Below are positions 18,779 through 25,635 of a stretch of 25,635 nt of DNA, in pieces. The position numbers and the translations under genes were made by a program. Each line of letters begins with the position of its first letter. The first letter of the stretch is position 1. The stretch covers positions 1-25,635 of the forward strand of contig CAXTTS010000020.1 in the NCBI GenBank assembly GCA_964247265.1. Direction: 5' to 3'. This stretch comes from Alterirhizorhabdus sp964247265. Lineage in GTDB: Bacteria > Pseudomonadota > Alphaproteobacteria > Sphingomonadales > Sphingomonadaceae. The notes under the pieces were generated by a model that was given only the letters and a program-made list of their open reading frames with translations, was not told the origin of the DNA and did not search any database.

Positions 18779-18797
18779 TCGCCTTGGACAAAGAAAA

Positions 18798-18830
18798 GGC
18801 CCGTCGGCAGCGATGCCGGCGGGCCCTTTC
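18798..18830 (+). terminator. Rho-independent terminator after dnaJ
   Basis: GGCCCGTCGGCA (18798-18809) pairs with TGCCGGCGGGCC (18814-18825), one pair being G-T, around loop GCGA, followed by CTTTC. AAAA on the left side would serve as the tail for the opposite strand, so it may also end the small minus-strand gene. Confidence 0.8.
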
Positions 18831-18836
18831 ACGTCC

Positions 18837-18923
18837 TCAGAAAGCGAGGACGACCACGCCGACGGCAAGCGCCTGCGCGGCGACCGCCAGCACGATGCTG
18901 GTGGCCGATTCAAAGATCGTCAT
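18837..18923 (-). CDS. 28-aa hydrophobic membrane peptide
   Basis: The ORF encodes MTIFESATSIVLAVAAQ plus a valine/alanine-rich end, a single membrane helix with almost no soluble part. Support for a real gene: GGAG lies seven bases before ATG 18923, a well spaced promoter lies upstream (18988-19016), and the dnaJ terminator sits just after its stop and can serve both strands. It stands alone between dnaJ and purB. I do not recognise a family; most gene finders would miss it because of length. Function unknown. Confidence 0.6.
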   Translation of the reverse strand: MTIFESATSIVLAVAAQALAVGVVVLAF

Positions 18924-18967
18924 GTGTGTTCTCCGTGGGCCGCCCTTTTTCAGCGGTCCCTGTTCCT

Positions 18968-18985
18968 CTGCATTGTGCAGTGCAG
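18968..18985. promoter_or_regulatory. Operator-like inverted repeat CTGCA-N8-TGCAG
   Basis: Perfect 5-base arms with an inner TGCA-rich core, lying just downstream of the -10 box of the small-ORF promoter, where a repressor would block transcription. TGC-rich repeats of this kind resemble sites described for PhaR in some alphaproteobacteria, but that link is only a resemblance. Confidence 0.4.
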
Positions 18986-18987
18986 CA

Positions 18988-19016
18988 AAGATAGGAACGG
19001 AGTCGGTCCGTCGCAA
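18988..19016 (-). promoter_or_regulatory. Vegetative promoter for the 28-aa ORF
   Basis: On the minus strand: TTGCGA (19016-19011), a 17-base spacer and TATCTT (18993-18988). The start would be near 18981, giving a leader of about 57 bases before ATG 18923. Confidence 0.5.
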
Positions 19017-19060
19017 TGTGAAAACGGGCTGGCGCGGTTGCGCCAGGCGCAATCGCTCGC

Positions 19061-20374
19061 CTAGCTGCCGAATACCCGGTCGAAGATCGTGTCCACCTGC
19101 GCCAGATGGTAGCCGAGGTCGAACTTGTCCTCCAGCTCCGCGACGGAAAGCCGGGCGCTCACCTCGGGATCGGCCTTCAGCAGTTCGAGCAGGGAGAGCG
19201 CGCCGTCCGACTCCCACACCTTCATCGCGTTCTTCTGAACGAGGCGGTAACTGTCCTCCCGGCTGATGCCGGCCTGGGTCAGCGCCAATAGCACGCGCTG
19301 CGAATGGACGAGGCCACCCATGCGATCGAGGTTGCGCTGCATCCGCTCCGGATAGACCAGCAGCTTGTCGATCACGCCGGTGAGGCGGGCGAGCGCGAAA
19401 TCGAGCGTGATCGTGGCATCGGGCCCGATATAGCGTTCCACCGACGAGTGGCTGATGTCGCGCTCATGCCACAAGGCGACATTCTCCAGTGCCGGCGTGA
19501 CATAGCCGCGCACCATGCGGGCAAGGCCGGTGAGGTTCTCCGTCAGCACCGGATTGCGCTTGTGCGGCATCGCCGACGAGCCCTTCTGACCGGGCGAGAA
19601 ATATTCCTCGGCCTCCAGCACCTCGGTCCGCTGCAAATGGCGCACCTCGGTGGCGAGCCGCTCGATCGAGGAGGCGATTACGCCCAGCGTGGCGAAATAC
19701 ATCGCGTGGCGATCGCGCGGGATCACCTGTGTGGAAACCGGCTCCACCGCGAGGCCCATCTTCGCCGCGACATGCGCCTCGACGCGCGGATCGATATTGG
19801 CGAAGGTGCCGACCGCGCCCGAGATCGCGCAGGTGGCGATGTCGGCGCGCGCCGCGACGAGCCGGGCGCGGTTGCGCGCGAACTCGGCATAAGCCTGGGC
19901 GAGCTTGAGCCCGAACGTCACCGGCTCGGCATGGATGCCGTGGCTGCGGCCGATCGTCGGCGTCATCTTGTGCTCGAACGCGCGGCGCTTCAGCACGTCC
20001 AGCAAACGGTCGAGCTCGGCGAGCAGCAGGTCGGTCGCCTGCGCCAGCTGCACCGACAGGCAGGTGTCGAGCACGTCCGACGAGGTCATGCCCTGATGCA
20101 TGAAGCGCGCCTCGTCCCCGACATTATCGGCCACCCAGGTGAGGAAGGCGATCACGTCATGCTTGGTCACAGCCTCGATCGCGTCGATCGCCGCGACGTC
20201 GATCACCGGTTTCGTATCCCACCAGCGCCACAGCGCCGCCGCCGCATCCTTCGGCACCACGCCGAGTCCGGCCAGCGCGTCGGTGGCATGGGCCTCGATC
20301 TCGAACCAGATGCGGAACTTGGCCTCGGGCGCCCAGATGGCCACCATCTCGGGCCGCGAATAGCGCGGGATCAT
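19061..20374 (-). CDS. purB: Adenylosuccinate lyase
   Basis: The enzyme acts twice in purine synthesis: it releases fumarate from SAICAR and from adenylosuccinate. The 437-aa protein has MIPRYSRPEMVAIWAPEAKF at its start, GMTSSDVLDTCLSVQL, GRSHGIHAEPVTFGLKLA (catalytic His region) and the fumarase-superfamily signature KGSSAMPHKRNP with the mobile catalytic serine. The C-terminal SREDSYRLVQKNAMKVWE is typical of the Bacillus/alphaproteobacterial type rather than the longer enterobacterial one. ATG 20374 has AGGA eight bases ahead; an in-frame TTG two codons earlier is less likely. It is divergent from the recombinase gene at 20484. Confidence 0.96.
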   Translation of the reverse strand: MIPRYSRPEMVAIWAPEAKFRIWFEIEAHATDALAGLGVVPKDAAAALWRWWDTKPVIDVAAIDAIEAVTKHDVIAFLTWVADNVGDEARFMHQGMTSSDVLDTCLSVQLAQATDLLLAELDRLLDVLKRRAFEHKMTPTIGRSHGIHAEPVTFGLKLAQAYAEFARNRARLVAARADIATCAISGAVGTFANIDPRVEAHVAAKMGLAVEPVSTQVIPRDRHAMYFATLGVIASSIERLATEVRHLQRTEVLEAEEYFSPGQKGSSAMPHKRNPVLTENLTGLARMVRGYVTPALENVALWHERDISHSSVERYIGPDATITLDFALARLTGVIDKLLVYPERMQRNLDRMGGLVHSQRVLLALTQAGISREDSYRLVQKNAMKVWESDGALSLLELLKADPEVSARLSVAELEDKFDLGYHLAQVDTIFDRVFGS

Positions 20375-20483
20375 CGGCAATATCCTGTCGTGGCGGAAAT
20401 GTGGCCGGCGGGTAGCAGAGCGCGTGCGGCGCTACAATCGAGGCCACACTTCCCCGGCGGCGCGATCTCGCGCATGAAGGGGC

Positions 20484-21401
20484 GTGGCTGCCGCTTCCGC
20501 CCCGACCCTCGACGATCACCCCGCGCGCCTGCTGGTGGCGGCATGGGGCGATCATCTGCGGCAGGATCGGCGCCGGTCCGATCATACCGTGCGCGCCTAT
20601 GTGGCGACGGCGCACCGGCTGGTGGCGTTTCTTGGCAGGCATCATGGCGCGGCGGTGGACGAGGCGCTGCTGCGATCGATCGACACCGCCGATCTGCGCG
20701 CCTTTCTGGCGGCGCGGCGGGGGGATGCGATCGGCAACGCCTCGGCGGGGCGGGAGCTTTCGGCGGTGCGCGGCTTCCTCGCCTTCGTCGGGGCGCCAGC
20801 GCCACGGATCAGGGGGCCACGGGTGAAGAAGGGCGTGCCGCGCCCGGTCTCCCCCGCCGATGCGCTGGCGCTGGCGGAGGATGCGGCGGATGCCGCCGAC
20901 GTACCGTGGATCGCGGCGCGCGATCTGGCGGTGCTGCTGCTGCTCTACGGCGCCGGGCTGCGGGTGGGCGAGGCGGTGGCGCTGACGGCCAAGGTGCTGC
21001 CGCTCAGCGAGACGATCCGCGTCACCGGCAAGCGCGCCAAGACGCGGATCGTGCCGCTGCTGCCGAAGGTGCGCGCCGCGATCGAGGCGTATCTGGCGCT
21101 GACGCCGTGGCTGGTCGGTGGCGATGCGCCGCTGTTCCGGGGGGCGAAGGGCGGGCCGCTCTCGGCCGATCTGGTGCGGCGGGCGGTGCGCGGCGCGCGT
21201 GGCCGGTTGGGGCTGGGCGAGCGGACCACGCCGCACGCGCTGCGCCACAGCTTCGCCACCCACCTGCTCGGCCGCGGAGCCGATCTGCGATCCTTGCAGG
21301 AACTGCTCGGCCACGCATCCCTCTCCTCGACGCAAATCTATACGGCGGTGGATGCGGCGCATCTGATGGACGTGTACCGGAACGCGCATCCCCGCGCCTA
21401 A
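20484..21401 (+). CDS. xerC: Tyrosine recombinase, XerC type
   Basis: The 305-aa protein is the XerC half of the system that resolves chromosome dimers at dif. The N-terminal SAM-like core-binding domain (HLRQDRRRSDHTVRAYVATA) is followed by the catalytic domain with all residues present: Arg160 in GAGLRVGEAV, Lys183 in VTGKRAKTR, His251 and Arg254 in HALRHSFATHLL, His277 in LGHASLSSTQIYT and Tyr286 as nucleophile. Size and the lack of a neighbouring phage or integron suggest the housekeeping enzyme rather than a mobile integrase. The start is GTG 20484 with AAGGGG close ahead. TACAAT at 20433-20438 may be its -10 box. The stop overlaps the convergent gene at 21398 by four bases. Confidence 0.88.
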   Translation: MAAASAPTLDDHPARLLVAAWGDHLRQDRRRSDHTVRAYVATAHRLVAFLGRHHGAAVDEALLRSIDTADLRAFLAARRGDAIGNASAGRELSAVRGFLAFVGAPAPRIRGPRVKKGVPRPVSPADALALAEDAADAADVPWIAARDLAVLLLLYGAGLRVGEAVALTAKVLPLSETIRVTGKRAKTRIVPLLPKVRAAIEAYLALTPWLVGGDAPLFRGAKGGPLSADLVRRAVRGARGRLGLGERTTPHALRHSFATHLLGRGADLRSLQELLGHASLSSTQIYTAVDAAHLMDVYRNAHPRA

Positions 21402-21823
21402 CCTATACTTCTGAGTATTAACTGCGAGAAAAACGCTGCCATCGCTACCACCAGCGAAAGAGCAGAGATACGTAGCGCGTAGGAGTTTCGTCGGTCTTCT
21501 AACTCCATCTCCGACATCACAGCGGTAAGGAACGGAAAGTTAATGCAGTGTCTCATTTCACCAACATATCGAATAAAAAAGTGAACCTTTGAACCATCAT
21601 CTTGTATATACCGGTGCTTGGCGTCCAAAACGTAATACAACCGACCAAATAGCTCGTATTCATCGTATCGGAGGCGGGCGGCGAGCATTGCTATATCTAT
21701 CGGAAAGTAGGTCCGCAGGATGATGTTTGTATCATCGTGGGCGCGATAAGCATCTTTGTAGCTCTGATAAATCTCGCGAAAGATCTCAAGGTCAGAAGGT
21801 GCGCGTTTTTGCCGCCAAAACAT
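21398..21823 (-). CDS. Hypothetical protein with C-terminal membrane helix, lower GC
   Basis: A 141-aa protein I do not recognise. Residues 1-115 look soluble and helical, rich in Tyr, Arg and Asp (LEIFREIYQSYKDAYRAHDD, MLAARLRYDEYELFGRLYYV). Residues about 118-138 are one hydrophobic helix (ISALSLVVAMAAFFSQLIL), so the protein is probably tail-anchored with its body in the cytoplasm. Codon use is unlike its neighbours: TTT, AAA, TAT and GAT are common, and the DNA is visibly less GC-rich. This suggests acquisition. GAGG lies eight bases before ATG 21823, two bases after the dedA stop, so translation is coupled to dedA. Its stop overlaps the convergent xerC end. The frame is intact over the full length. 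Confidence 0.75.
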   Translation of the reverse strand: MFWRQKRAPSDLEIFREIYQSYKDAYRAHDDTNIILRTYFPIDIAMLAARLRYDEYELFGRLYYVLDAKHRYIQDDGSKVHFFIRYVGEMRHCINFPFLTAVMSEMELEDRRNSYALRISALSLVVAMAAFFSQLILRSIG

Positions 21824-21825
21824 TA

Positions 21826-22425
21826 TTAAGCCCTCGGCTTCCACGTCGCGACGCGGAACAGATACCAGGCCAGCAGAAGCACCACGATGTCGGTGGAGAT
21901 CGGGCCGAGATAGCGATCCACATTCGTATAGTTCCGCCCGAGCAGATAGCCGGCGGTGGCGAGCGCGCTCGTCCAGCCGGCGGTGCCGATCGTCGACCAG
22001 ATCAGGAACGGCGCCAGCCTCATGCCGAACAGCCCGGCCGGCACCGACACCAGCGAGCGGATCGTCGGCACCATGCGGCCGAGGCAGACGAACCACCGCT
22101 CCCACCGATCGAAGAATCGGTCGGCCCGCTCCACCTCGCGCCAGTCCAGCGTCAGCAGCCGGCCGAAGCGATCGACCAGCGGCCGCAGCCGCCCCACACC
22201 GAGCCAGCGGGCGACGACGTACCAGACGATATTGCCCGTCATCGCGCCGCAGGTGCCGGCGGCGATCGCGCCCCACAGCGTCATCGTGCCGCGCTCCGCC
22301 TGAAGGCCGGACAGCGACATGATGACCTCCGACGGGATCGGCGGGAACACCGTCTCCAGGAACATCAGCAGGGCGACGCCGATATAGCCGCCATGCTCGA
22401 TCCACTGGCCGACGAAATCAGCCAC
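21826..22425 (-). CDS. DedA-family membrane protein
   Basis: About 199 aa, an integral inner-membrane protein of the DedA/VTT (SNARE-associated) family. Recent work on the family links members to lipid carrier flipping and envelope homeostasis; the cargo of this member is unknown. Family motifs are visible: ETVFPPIPSEVIMSLSG, the GNIVWYVVARWLG helix, FFDRWERWFVCLGRMVPTIRSLVSVPAG (the [FY]-x-R-[FY]-x-P-x(2)-R block, with G-R-x-V-P here) and MRLAPFLIWSTIGTAGWTS. The start is GTG 22425, overlapping the gshB stop by eight bases; a longer frame from 22464 would add a piece inside gshB and does not fit the family start. It forms the tail of the gshB operon. Confidence 0.88.
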   Translation of the reverse strand: MADFVGQWIEHGGYIGVALLMFLETVFPPIPSEVIMSLSGLQAERGTMTLWGAIAAGTCGAMTGNIVWYVVARWLGVGRLRPLVDRFGRLLTLDWREVERADRFFDRWERWFVCLGRMVPTIRSLVSVPAGLFGMRLAPFLIWSTIGTAGWTSALATAGYLLGRNYTNVDRYLGPISTDIVVLLLAWYLFRVATWKPRA

Positions 22426-23395
22426 GCATGAAATTGCCAGCGGCGGCCTTGGCCTCGATCGCATCCCAGATCAGAGCCGGCGTGTCGCTGCCGTTGAAGC
22501 GATCGATCGCGACGATGCCGGTGGGGGAGGTGACGTTGATCTCCGTCAGATAGCCGGCGATCACGTCGATGCCGACGAACAGCAGCCCGCGCTTCGCCAG
22601 TTCGGGGCCGAGCGCGTCGCAAATCTCATGCTCGCGCGGGGTGAGCTCGGTGGCGGCGCCCGATCCGCCGACCGCGAGGTTGGAGCGGATCTCTCCCGGC
22701 TTGGGCAGGCGGTTGACCGCGCCCGCCGCCTTGCCGTCGATCAGCACGATGCGCTTGTCGCCCTTCGACACGTCGGGCAGGAAGGCCTGCACCATGAACG
22801 GCTCGCGCCAGACCTGGCCGAACAATTCGGTGAGCGCGGCGAGGTTCGCATCCTTCCTGCCGACATGGAACACGGCCGAACCGGCATTGCCGTAGAGCGG
22901 CTTCACCACCACCTCGCCATGCGCGGCGTGGAAGGCGCGGGCATCATCGAGCCGGCGGGTAATCATCGTCGGCGGCATGAAGCGGGCATAATCGAGCACG
23001 AACAGCTTTTCGGGCGCGTTGCGGACCGATTCGGGATCGTTGACCACCAGCGTGCGGTCGCGGATGCGCTCCAGCAGGTGCGTCGCGGTGATGTAGGCGA
23101 GATCGAACGGCGGATCCTGCCGCATGAGGATGACATCGACATCGTCCGCCAGATCGAGCGTCTGCCAATCGCCATAGCTGTGATGCGCGCCGGCGACAGG
23201 CTGCACCGTGACGGGCCGCGCCGGGGCGGTGACGCGGCCGTCAGCATAGCAGAGATCGCCGGCGGCATAATGGAACAGCCGATGCCCCCGCGCCTGCGCG
23301 CCGAGCATGATCGCGAAGGTGCTGTCGCCGGCGATGTTGATCGTTTCGAGCGGATCCATCTGGACCGCGACGCGCAGGGGGGTGGGCGGGGACAT
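22418..23395 (-). CDS. gshB: Glutathione synthetase
   Basis: This ATP-grasp enzyme adds glycine to gamma-glutamylcysteine, the second step of glutathione synthesis. The 325-aa protein reads RVAVQMDPLETINIAGDSTF, LMRQDPPFDLAYITATHLLE, VVNDPESVRNAPEKLFVLDY, VVKPLYGNAGSAVF, MVQAFLPDVSKGDKRIVLID, NRLPKPGEIRSNLAVGG and GIDVIAGYLTEINVTSPTGI, a complete match to bacterial GshB. ATG 23395 is chosen (AAGG nine bases ahead); the frame is open for 20 more codons but those residues are not family-like. In many alphaproteobacteria gshB directly follows yraN and rsmI; here a plus-strand gene lies between them. Confidence 0.96.
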   Translation of the reverse strand: MSPPTPLRVAVQMDPLETINIAGDSTFAIMLGAQARGHRLFHYAAGDLCYADGRVTAPARPVTVQPVAGAHHSYGDWQTLDLADDVDVILMRQDPPFDLAYITATHLLERIRDRTLVVNDPESVRNAPEKLFVLDYARFMPPTMITRRLDDARAFHAAHGEVVVKPLYGNAGSAVFHVGRKDANLAALTELFGQVWREPFMVQAFLPDVSKGDKRIVLIDGKAAGAVNRLPKPGEIRSNLAVGGSGAATELTPREHEICDALGPELAKRGLLFVGIDVIAGYLTEINVTSPTGIVAIDRFNGSDTPALIWDAIEAKAAAGNFMRG

Positions 23396-23746
23396 GCGAG
23401 TTCGCCTTTTTGCCGTTTCGCTCCGCGAGGTAGGGATGGTGGCGGCGGATGTCACCCGCCAAGCGCGGGTGGGCCAAGATGAACGAATCGTCGGACATCT
23501 CCAACGAAAGCCATGAAAGCCACGCTATGAGGGGGTGAAAATGCGCTCTCGAGGCGGCTCGGGGGATGCGACGGTGGAAAGAGCGGGCCGGGCGTGGCGC
23601 GTGATGATGATGGCATCGATGCGGGGCTGTAGGACAGGGCGGCAGGTAACGCCCAGAGTACGTCATTCCCATCGAGCAGCCCTCGACTTATAAGTTGCCT
23701 TCGCTGGAGGTTCGGATTGAGGGATCAGCCCAGCGTTGGAGGGTTG
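23396..23746. other. Intergenic stretch of about 350 bases between gshB and the PH-domain gene
   Basis: It holds the divergent control regions of gshB and the PH-domain gene. Visible items are a 7-bp hairpin CACCCGC-N5-GCGGGTG (23453-23471) in the likely gshB leader, and the palindrome ACTTATAAGT (23686-23695), whose TTATAA could be a -10 box for the plus-strand gene. No conserved gene is seen; an open minus frame through it runs into gshB and is not supported. Confidence 0.5.
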
Positions 23747-24283
23747 ATGATCGACACCGTTGAACCGAACGTATTTCCCGGTGAGAGCATCGTGTGGAAG
23801 GGGGAACCGTATTCCGGGCTGATCCTTCGACCCATGGAAGTTTTCTTGATCCCGTTCAGTCTCTTGTGGGGTGGTTTCGCGCTGTTCTGGAATGTGAGCG
23901 TCTGGAATACAGATGCGGACCCATCCTTTAAGCTATTTGGCCTGCCGTTCTTAGTAGCTGGCCTGTATGTTACTGTTGGCCGATTTTTTATCGATATGCA
24001 CCTTCGTAAGAAGGTAACCTACTTTGTCACGAACAAGCGCATTCTCATCCAACGTAGCGGTGGCAACAAAGTCAAATCAATAGACATCGGCCGCATCCCT
24101 GCGCTCGAACTTGATGAACGATCAGTTGGCAGTGGCACGATCCGATTCGGTAGTTCGAGTGGAGTGTTTAGCGGCAACAATTTTGGCATTTGGCAGCCGA
24201 CGTTTGATCCTACGCCTCAGTTCATCCGCATCCCGAATGTCCGGTCTGTATATCAGCTAATCCAAAAGCTGTCAGATAGCTAA
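23747..24283 (+). CDS. Membrane protein with bacterial PH (bPH-like) domain, lower GC
   Basis: The 178-aa protein has a short N-terminal strand FPGESIVWKGEPYSG typical of bPH/YdbS-like proteins. Two membrane helices follow (about 31-49, EVFLIPFSLLWGGFALFW; about 62-82, KLFGLPFLVAGLYVTVGRFF). The PH-like domain then reads TYFVTNKRILIQ, VKSIDIGRIPALEL, GTIRFGSSSGVF and IPNVRSVYQLIQ. Such proteins sit in the membrane with the domain in the cytoplasm; their roles are mostly unknown. ATG 23747 has GGAGGG four bases ahead. An in-frame TTG at 23717 with GGAGG at six bases is a real alternative and would add ten residues. Codons are less GC-rich than in the neighbours, suggesting acquisition. It is the only plus-strand gene in the rsmI-yraN-gshB-dedA block. 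Confidence 0.75.
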   Translation: MIDTVEPNVFPGESIVWKGEPYSGLILRPMEVFLIPFSLLWGGFALFWNVSVWNTDADPSFKLFGLPFLVAGLYVTVGRFFIDMHLRKKVTYFVTNKRILIQRSGGNKVKSIDIGRIPALELDERSVGSGTIRFGSSSGVFSGNNFGIWQPTFDPTPQFIRIPNVRSVYQLIQKLSDS

Positions 24284-24314
24284 CCTCCACCTTCAGCCAT
24301 CGCCCGCTGCCACC

Positions 24315-24683
24315 TCACCCGATCCACGCATTTTCGATATGCCTCGGCGCCACGCCCGGGGCGATCAGGATCACGTCGATGCGGATGTCCTCGCCCGCCG
24401 TGGCGTAGGTGGGAATCAGTATCTCGGCCGCCGCCGCCACGCGGTGCAGGCGGCGCTCGTCGATGGCGTGGTCCAGTTCGCGCGGGGTGGCGCGCGTCTT
24501 CACCTCGACGAAGGCGATCAGGCCGTCGCGCCGGGCCACCAGATCCACCTCGCCGGCGGGCGTGCGGACTCGGGTGGCCAGTATCTGCCAGCCGTGGCGG
24601 CGCAGGTGGAGCGCGGCCGCCTCCTCGCCGGCGCGGCCGCTGCGTTCGGCGCGCTGGCGTTTGGGCGCGGGCGGCGGCTTCAC
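24315..24683 (-). CDS. yraN: YraN family (UPF0102) endonuclease-like protein
   Basis: A 122-aa protein of the restriction-endonuclease-like fold. The motif run GRAGEEAAALHLRRHGWQIL, TPAGEVDLVARRDGLIAFVEVKTR contains the predicted metal/catalytic set (Glu in GE, Asp in EVDL, EVK). The cellular role is not settled; links to DNA processing and recombination have been suggested. The start is GTG 24683, overlapping the rsmI stop as GTGA. The frame extends 90 codons further up inside rsmI, but that part is an arginine-rich shadow. It is the second gene of the rsmI-yraN pair. Confidence 0.9.
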   Translation of the reverse strand: MKPPPAPKRQRAERSGRAGEEAAALHLRRHGWQILATRVRTPAGEVDLVARRDGLIAFVEVKTRATPRELDHAIDERRLHRVAAAAEILIPTYATAGEDIRIDVILIAPGVAPRHIENAWIG

Positions 24684-25567
24684 CCGCCTCCACCCCCGGC
24701 CTTTTCCGCCGCGTCGCGCAGGGCCATCGCGCGGGCGTAGAGATCGCGGCGGGGCAGGCCGGTGGCCTTTGCCACCTCGCCGGCGGCCTTGGCGGTGGGC
24801 AGGCGGGTCATCGCCTCGGCCAGTGCGGCATCCACGTCTGCCGCCAGCGGGGCGGCGGCCTCGCCCGGCGGGCCGACGATCACGACGATCTCGCCACGCG
24901 GCGGCGCATCGGCATAGCGTACGGCGAGGGCGGAGAGCGTATCGGTGACGCATTCCTCATAGGCCTTGCTGATCTCGCGCGCGACGGCGGCCTCGCGATC
25001 GCCCAGCCCCTCGGCCAAAGCGGCGAGGGTGGCGGCGAGGCGCGGGCCGCTTTCGTACAGGATCAGCGTGGCGCGGATCGCGGCGACCTCGGCGATGGCA
25101 TCGGCCCGCGCCTTTTCCTTGGGCGGCAGGAAGCCGAGGAAGAAGAAGCGGTCGGTCGGCAGCCCGGCCAGCGTCAGCGCGGCGATTGCGGCGCAGGGGC
25201 CGGGGATGGTGACGACGGCATGGCCCGCCGCCCGCGCATCGCGCACCAGCTTGAAACCGGGATCGGAGATCAGGGGCGTGCCCGCATCCGATGCCAGTGC
25301 GATCGCCTCCGCGCCCATCCGCGCGATCAGGCCGGGGCGGACATGATCGGCATTGTGATCGTGATAGGCGGTCATCGGCCGCTTCACCCCGATATGGTGA
25401 AGGAGCTTGGCCGTCACCCGGCTATCCTCCACCGCGATCAGATCGGCGCGGGCGAGGATCGATGCGGCGCGCGGCGACAGGTCCGACAGATTGCCGATCG
25501 GCGTCGCCACGATATAGAGGCCCGGGACAAGTTTATCCGAGAGCTGGTCGGGATGGGGATCGTTCAT
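24680..25567 (-). CDS. rsmI: 16S rRNA (cytidine-1402 2'-O)-methyltransferase RsmI
   Basis: This tetrapyrrole-methylase-fold enzyme uses SAM to methylate the ribose of C1402 in the ribosomal decoding centre. The 295-aa protein shows GLYIVATPIGNLSDLSPRA, LIAVEDSRVTAKLLHHIGV, YHDHNADHVRPGLI, IALASDAGTPLISDPGFKLV, VVTIPGPCAAIAALTLAGLP, FFFLGFLPPKEKAR and ESGPRLAATL, all family blocks. A C-terminal part rich in alanine carries the usual small helical end. ATG 25567 is preferred; the frame continues 18 codons upstream without family similarity, and no strong ribosome site is visible at either. It is the first gene of the block rsmI-yraN. Confidence 0.95.
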   Translation of the reverse strand: MNDPHPDQLSDKLVPGLYIVATPIGNLSDLSPRAASILARADLIAVEDSRVTAKLLHHIGVKRPMTAYHDHNADHVRPGLIARMGAEAIALASDAGTPLISDPGFKLVRDARAAGHAVVTIPGPCAAIAALTLAGLPTDRFFFLGFLPPKEKARADAIAEVAAIRATLILYESGPRLAATLAALAEGLGDREAAVAREISKAYEECVTDTLSALAVRYADAPPRGEIVVIVGPPGEAAAPLAADVDAALAEAMTRLPTAKAAGEVAKATGLPRRDLYARAMALRDAAEKAGGGGG

Positions 25568-25579
25568 AACATGCACGTC

Positions 25580-25635
25580 ATGGCAGAGGCCCGGTTCGCT
25601 TCGCAACCGCCGTTCCCGCAACCACGCCGATCGCG
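25580..25635 (+). CDS. Start of a divergent gene, possibly a penicillin-binding-protein activator (partial)
   Basis: An open frame begins at ATG 25580 (MAEARFASQPPFPQPRR...) and runs off the edge. In alphaproteobacteria an LpoA-like activator gene often stands divergent from rsmI, which is the only reason for the name. Nineteen residues are too few for a domain call. Confidence 0.3.
   Translation, partial: MAEARFASQPPFPQPRRS

Noticed and set aside
20400..20448. 7-base inverted repeat TGTGGCC ... GGCCACA flanking the purB-xerC divergent region
   Set aside because: The arms are short, the spacing of 35 bases is long and the sequence is GC-rich, so chance is likely.
20484..21401. Recombinase read as an integrase of a mobile element
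   Set aside because: Length, motif set and the lack of att-like repeats, tRNA or phage genes fit housekeeping XerC better.
19304..21421. Plus-strand ORF of 705 codons across purB and xerC
   Set aside because: It is antisense to purB and then out of frame with xerC; both real genes are complete with catalytic motifs.
23241..23672. Minus-strand ORF (143 codons) upstream of and overlapping gshB
   Set aside because: It runs out of frame into gshB, has no family-like motif, and is best seen as chance open frame in the leader region.
24684..24953. 90-codon N-terminal extension of yraN
   Set aside because: It lies inside rsmI and is arginine-rich shadow sequence; GTG 24683 couples to the rsmI stop and fits the UPF0102 length.

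Overview
The window looks like chromosomal DNA of a sphingomonad-type alphaproteobacterium (Sphingomonas or a close relative). The reasons are the uniformly high GC content, the alphaproteobacterial neighbourhoods rsmI-yraN-gshB and rph-rdgB-hemW divergent from hrcA-grpE, a CTTG-N17-CCTATAT heat-shock promoter before dnaK, and the family flavour of the lipoproteins and amidohydrolases. The genus is inferred from style, not from a marker gene. I see no tRNA, rRNA, CRISPR array or insertion sequence.

Layout. 1-3822: a drug-efflux module. marR is divergent from emrA-emrB, and the third gene should encode the outer-membrane factor. That third gene is a chimera: a NodT-type lipoprotein start runs in frame into the body of a LysR regulator. 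3804-4472: a 35-residue membrane ORF opposite the marR end, then an AHSA1/SRPBCC protein. 4558-8558: a co-directional run of two amidohydrolases (the second without its metal ligands) and threonine synthase. 8562-11857: a minus-strand run rph, rdgB, hemW and a separate M24 peptidase.

11957-18830: the chaperone region hrcA-grpE ... dnaK-dnaJ. It is split by a two-gene cassette that reads as a polymorphic-toxin-like effector (385 aa, C-terminal HAxxRMxERG nuclease-type domain) plus a 92-aa candidate immunity protein, and by a PCu(A)C copper chaperone on the other strand. This toxin/immunity cassette is the strongest candidate for a little-described system here. dnaK has a textbook alphaproteobacterial RpoH promoter, a perfect hairpin separates dnaK and dnaJ, and a terminator follows dnaJ.

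18837-21401: a 28-residue hydrophobic ORF with its own promoter and a CTGCA-N8-TGCAG operator-like repeat, then purB, then a divergent xerC-type recombinase. 21398-25635: the minus-strand group rsmI, yraN, gshB, dedA. It carries two visibly lower-GC genes of unknown role: a tail-anchored-looking protein after dedA, and a plus-strand PH-domain membrane protein that splits yraN from gshB. A divergent gene starts at the right edge.

Functionally most of the window is housekeeping: proteostasis, purine and threonine synthesis, RNA maturation, glutathione. The accessory content is the efflux locus, the toxin cassette and the lower-GC single genes.
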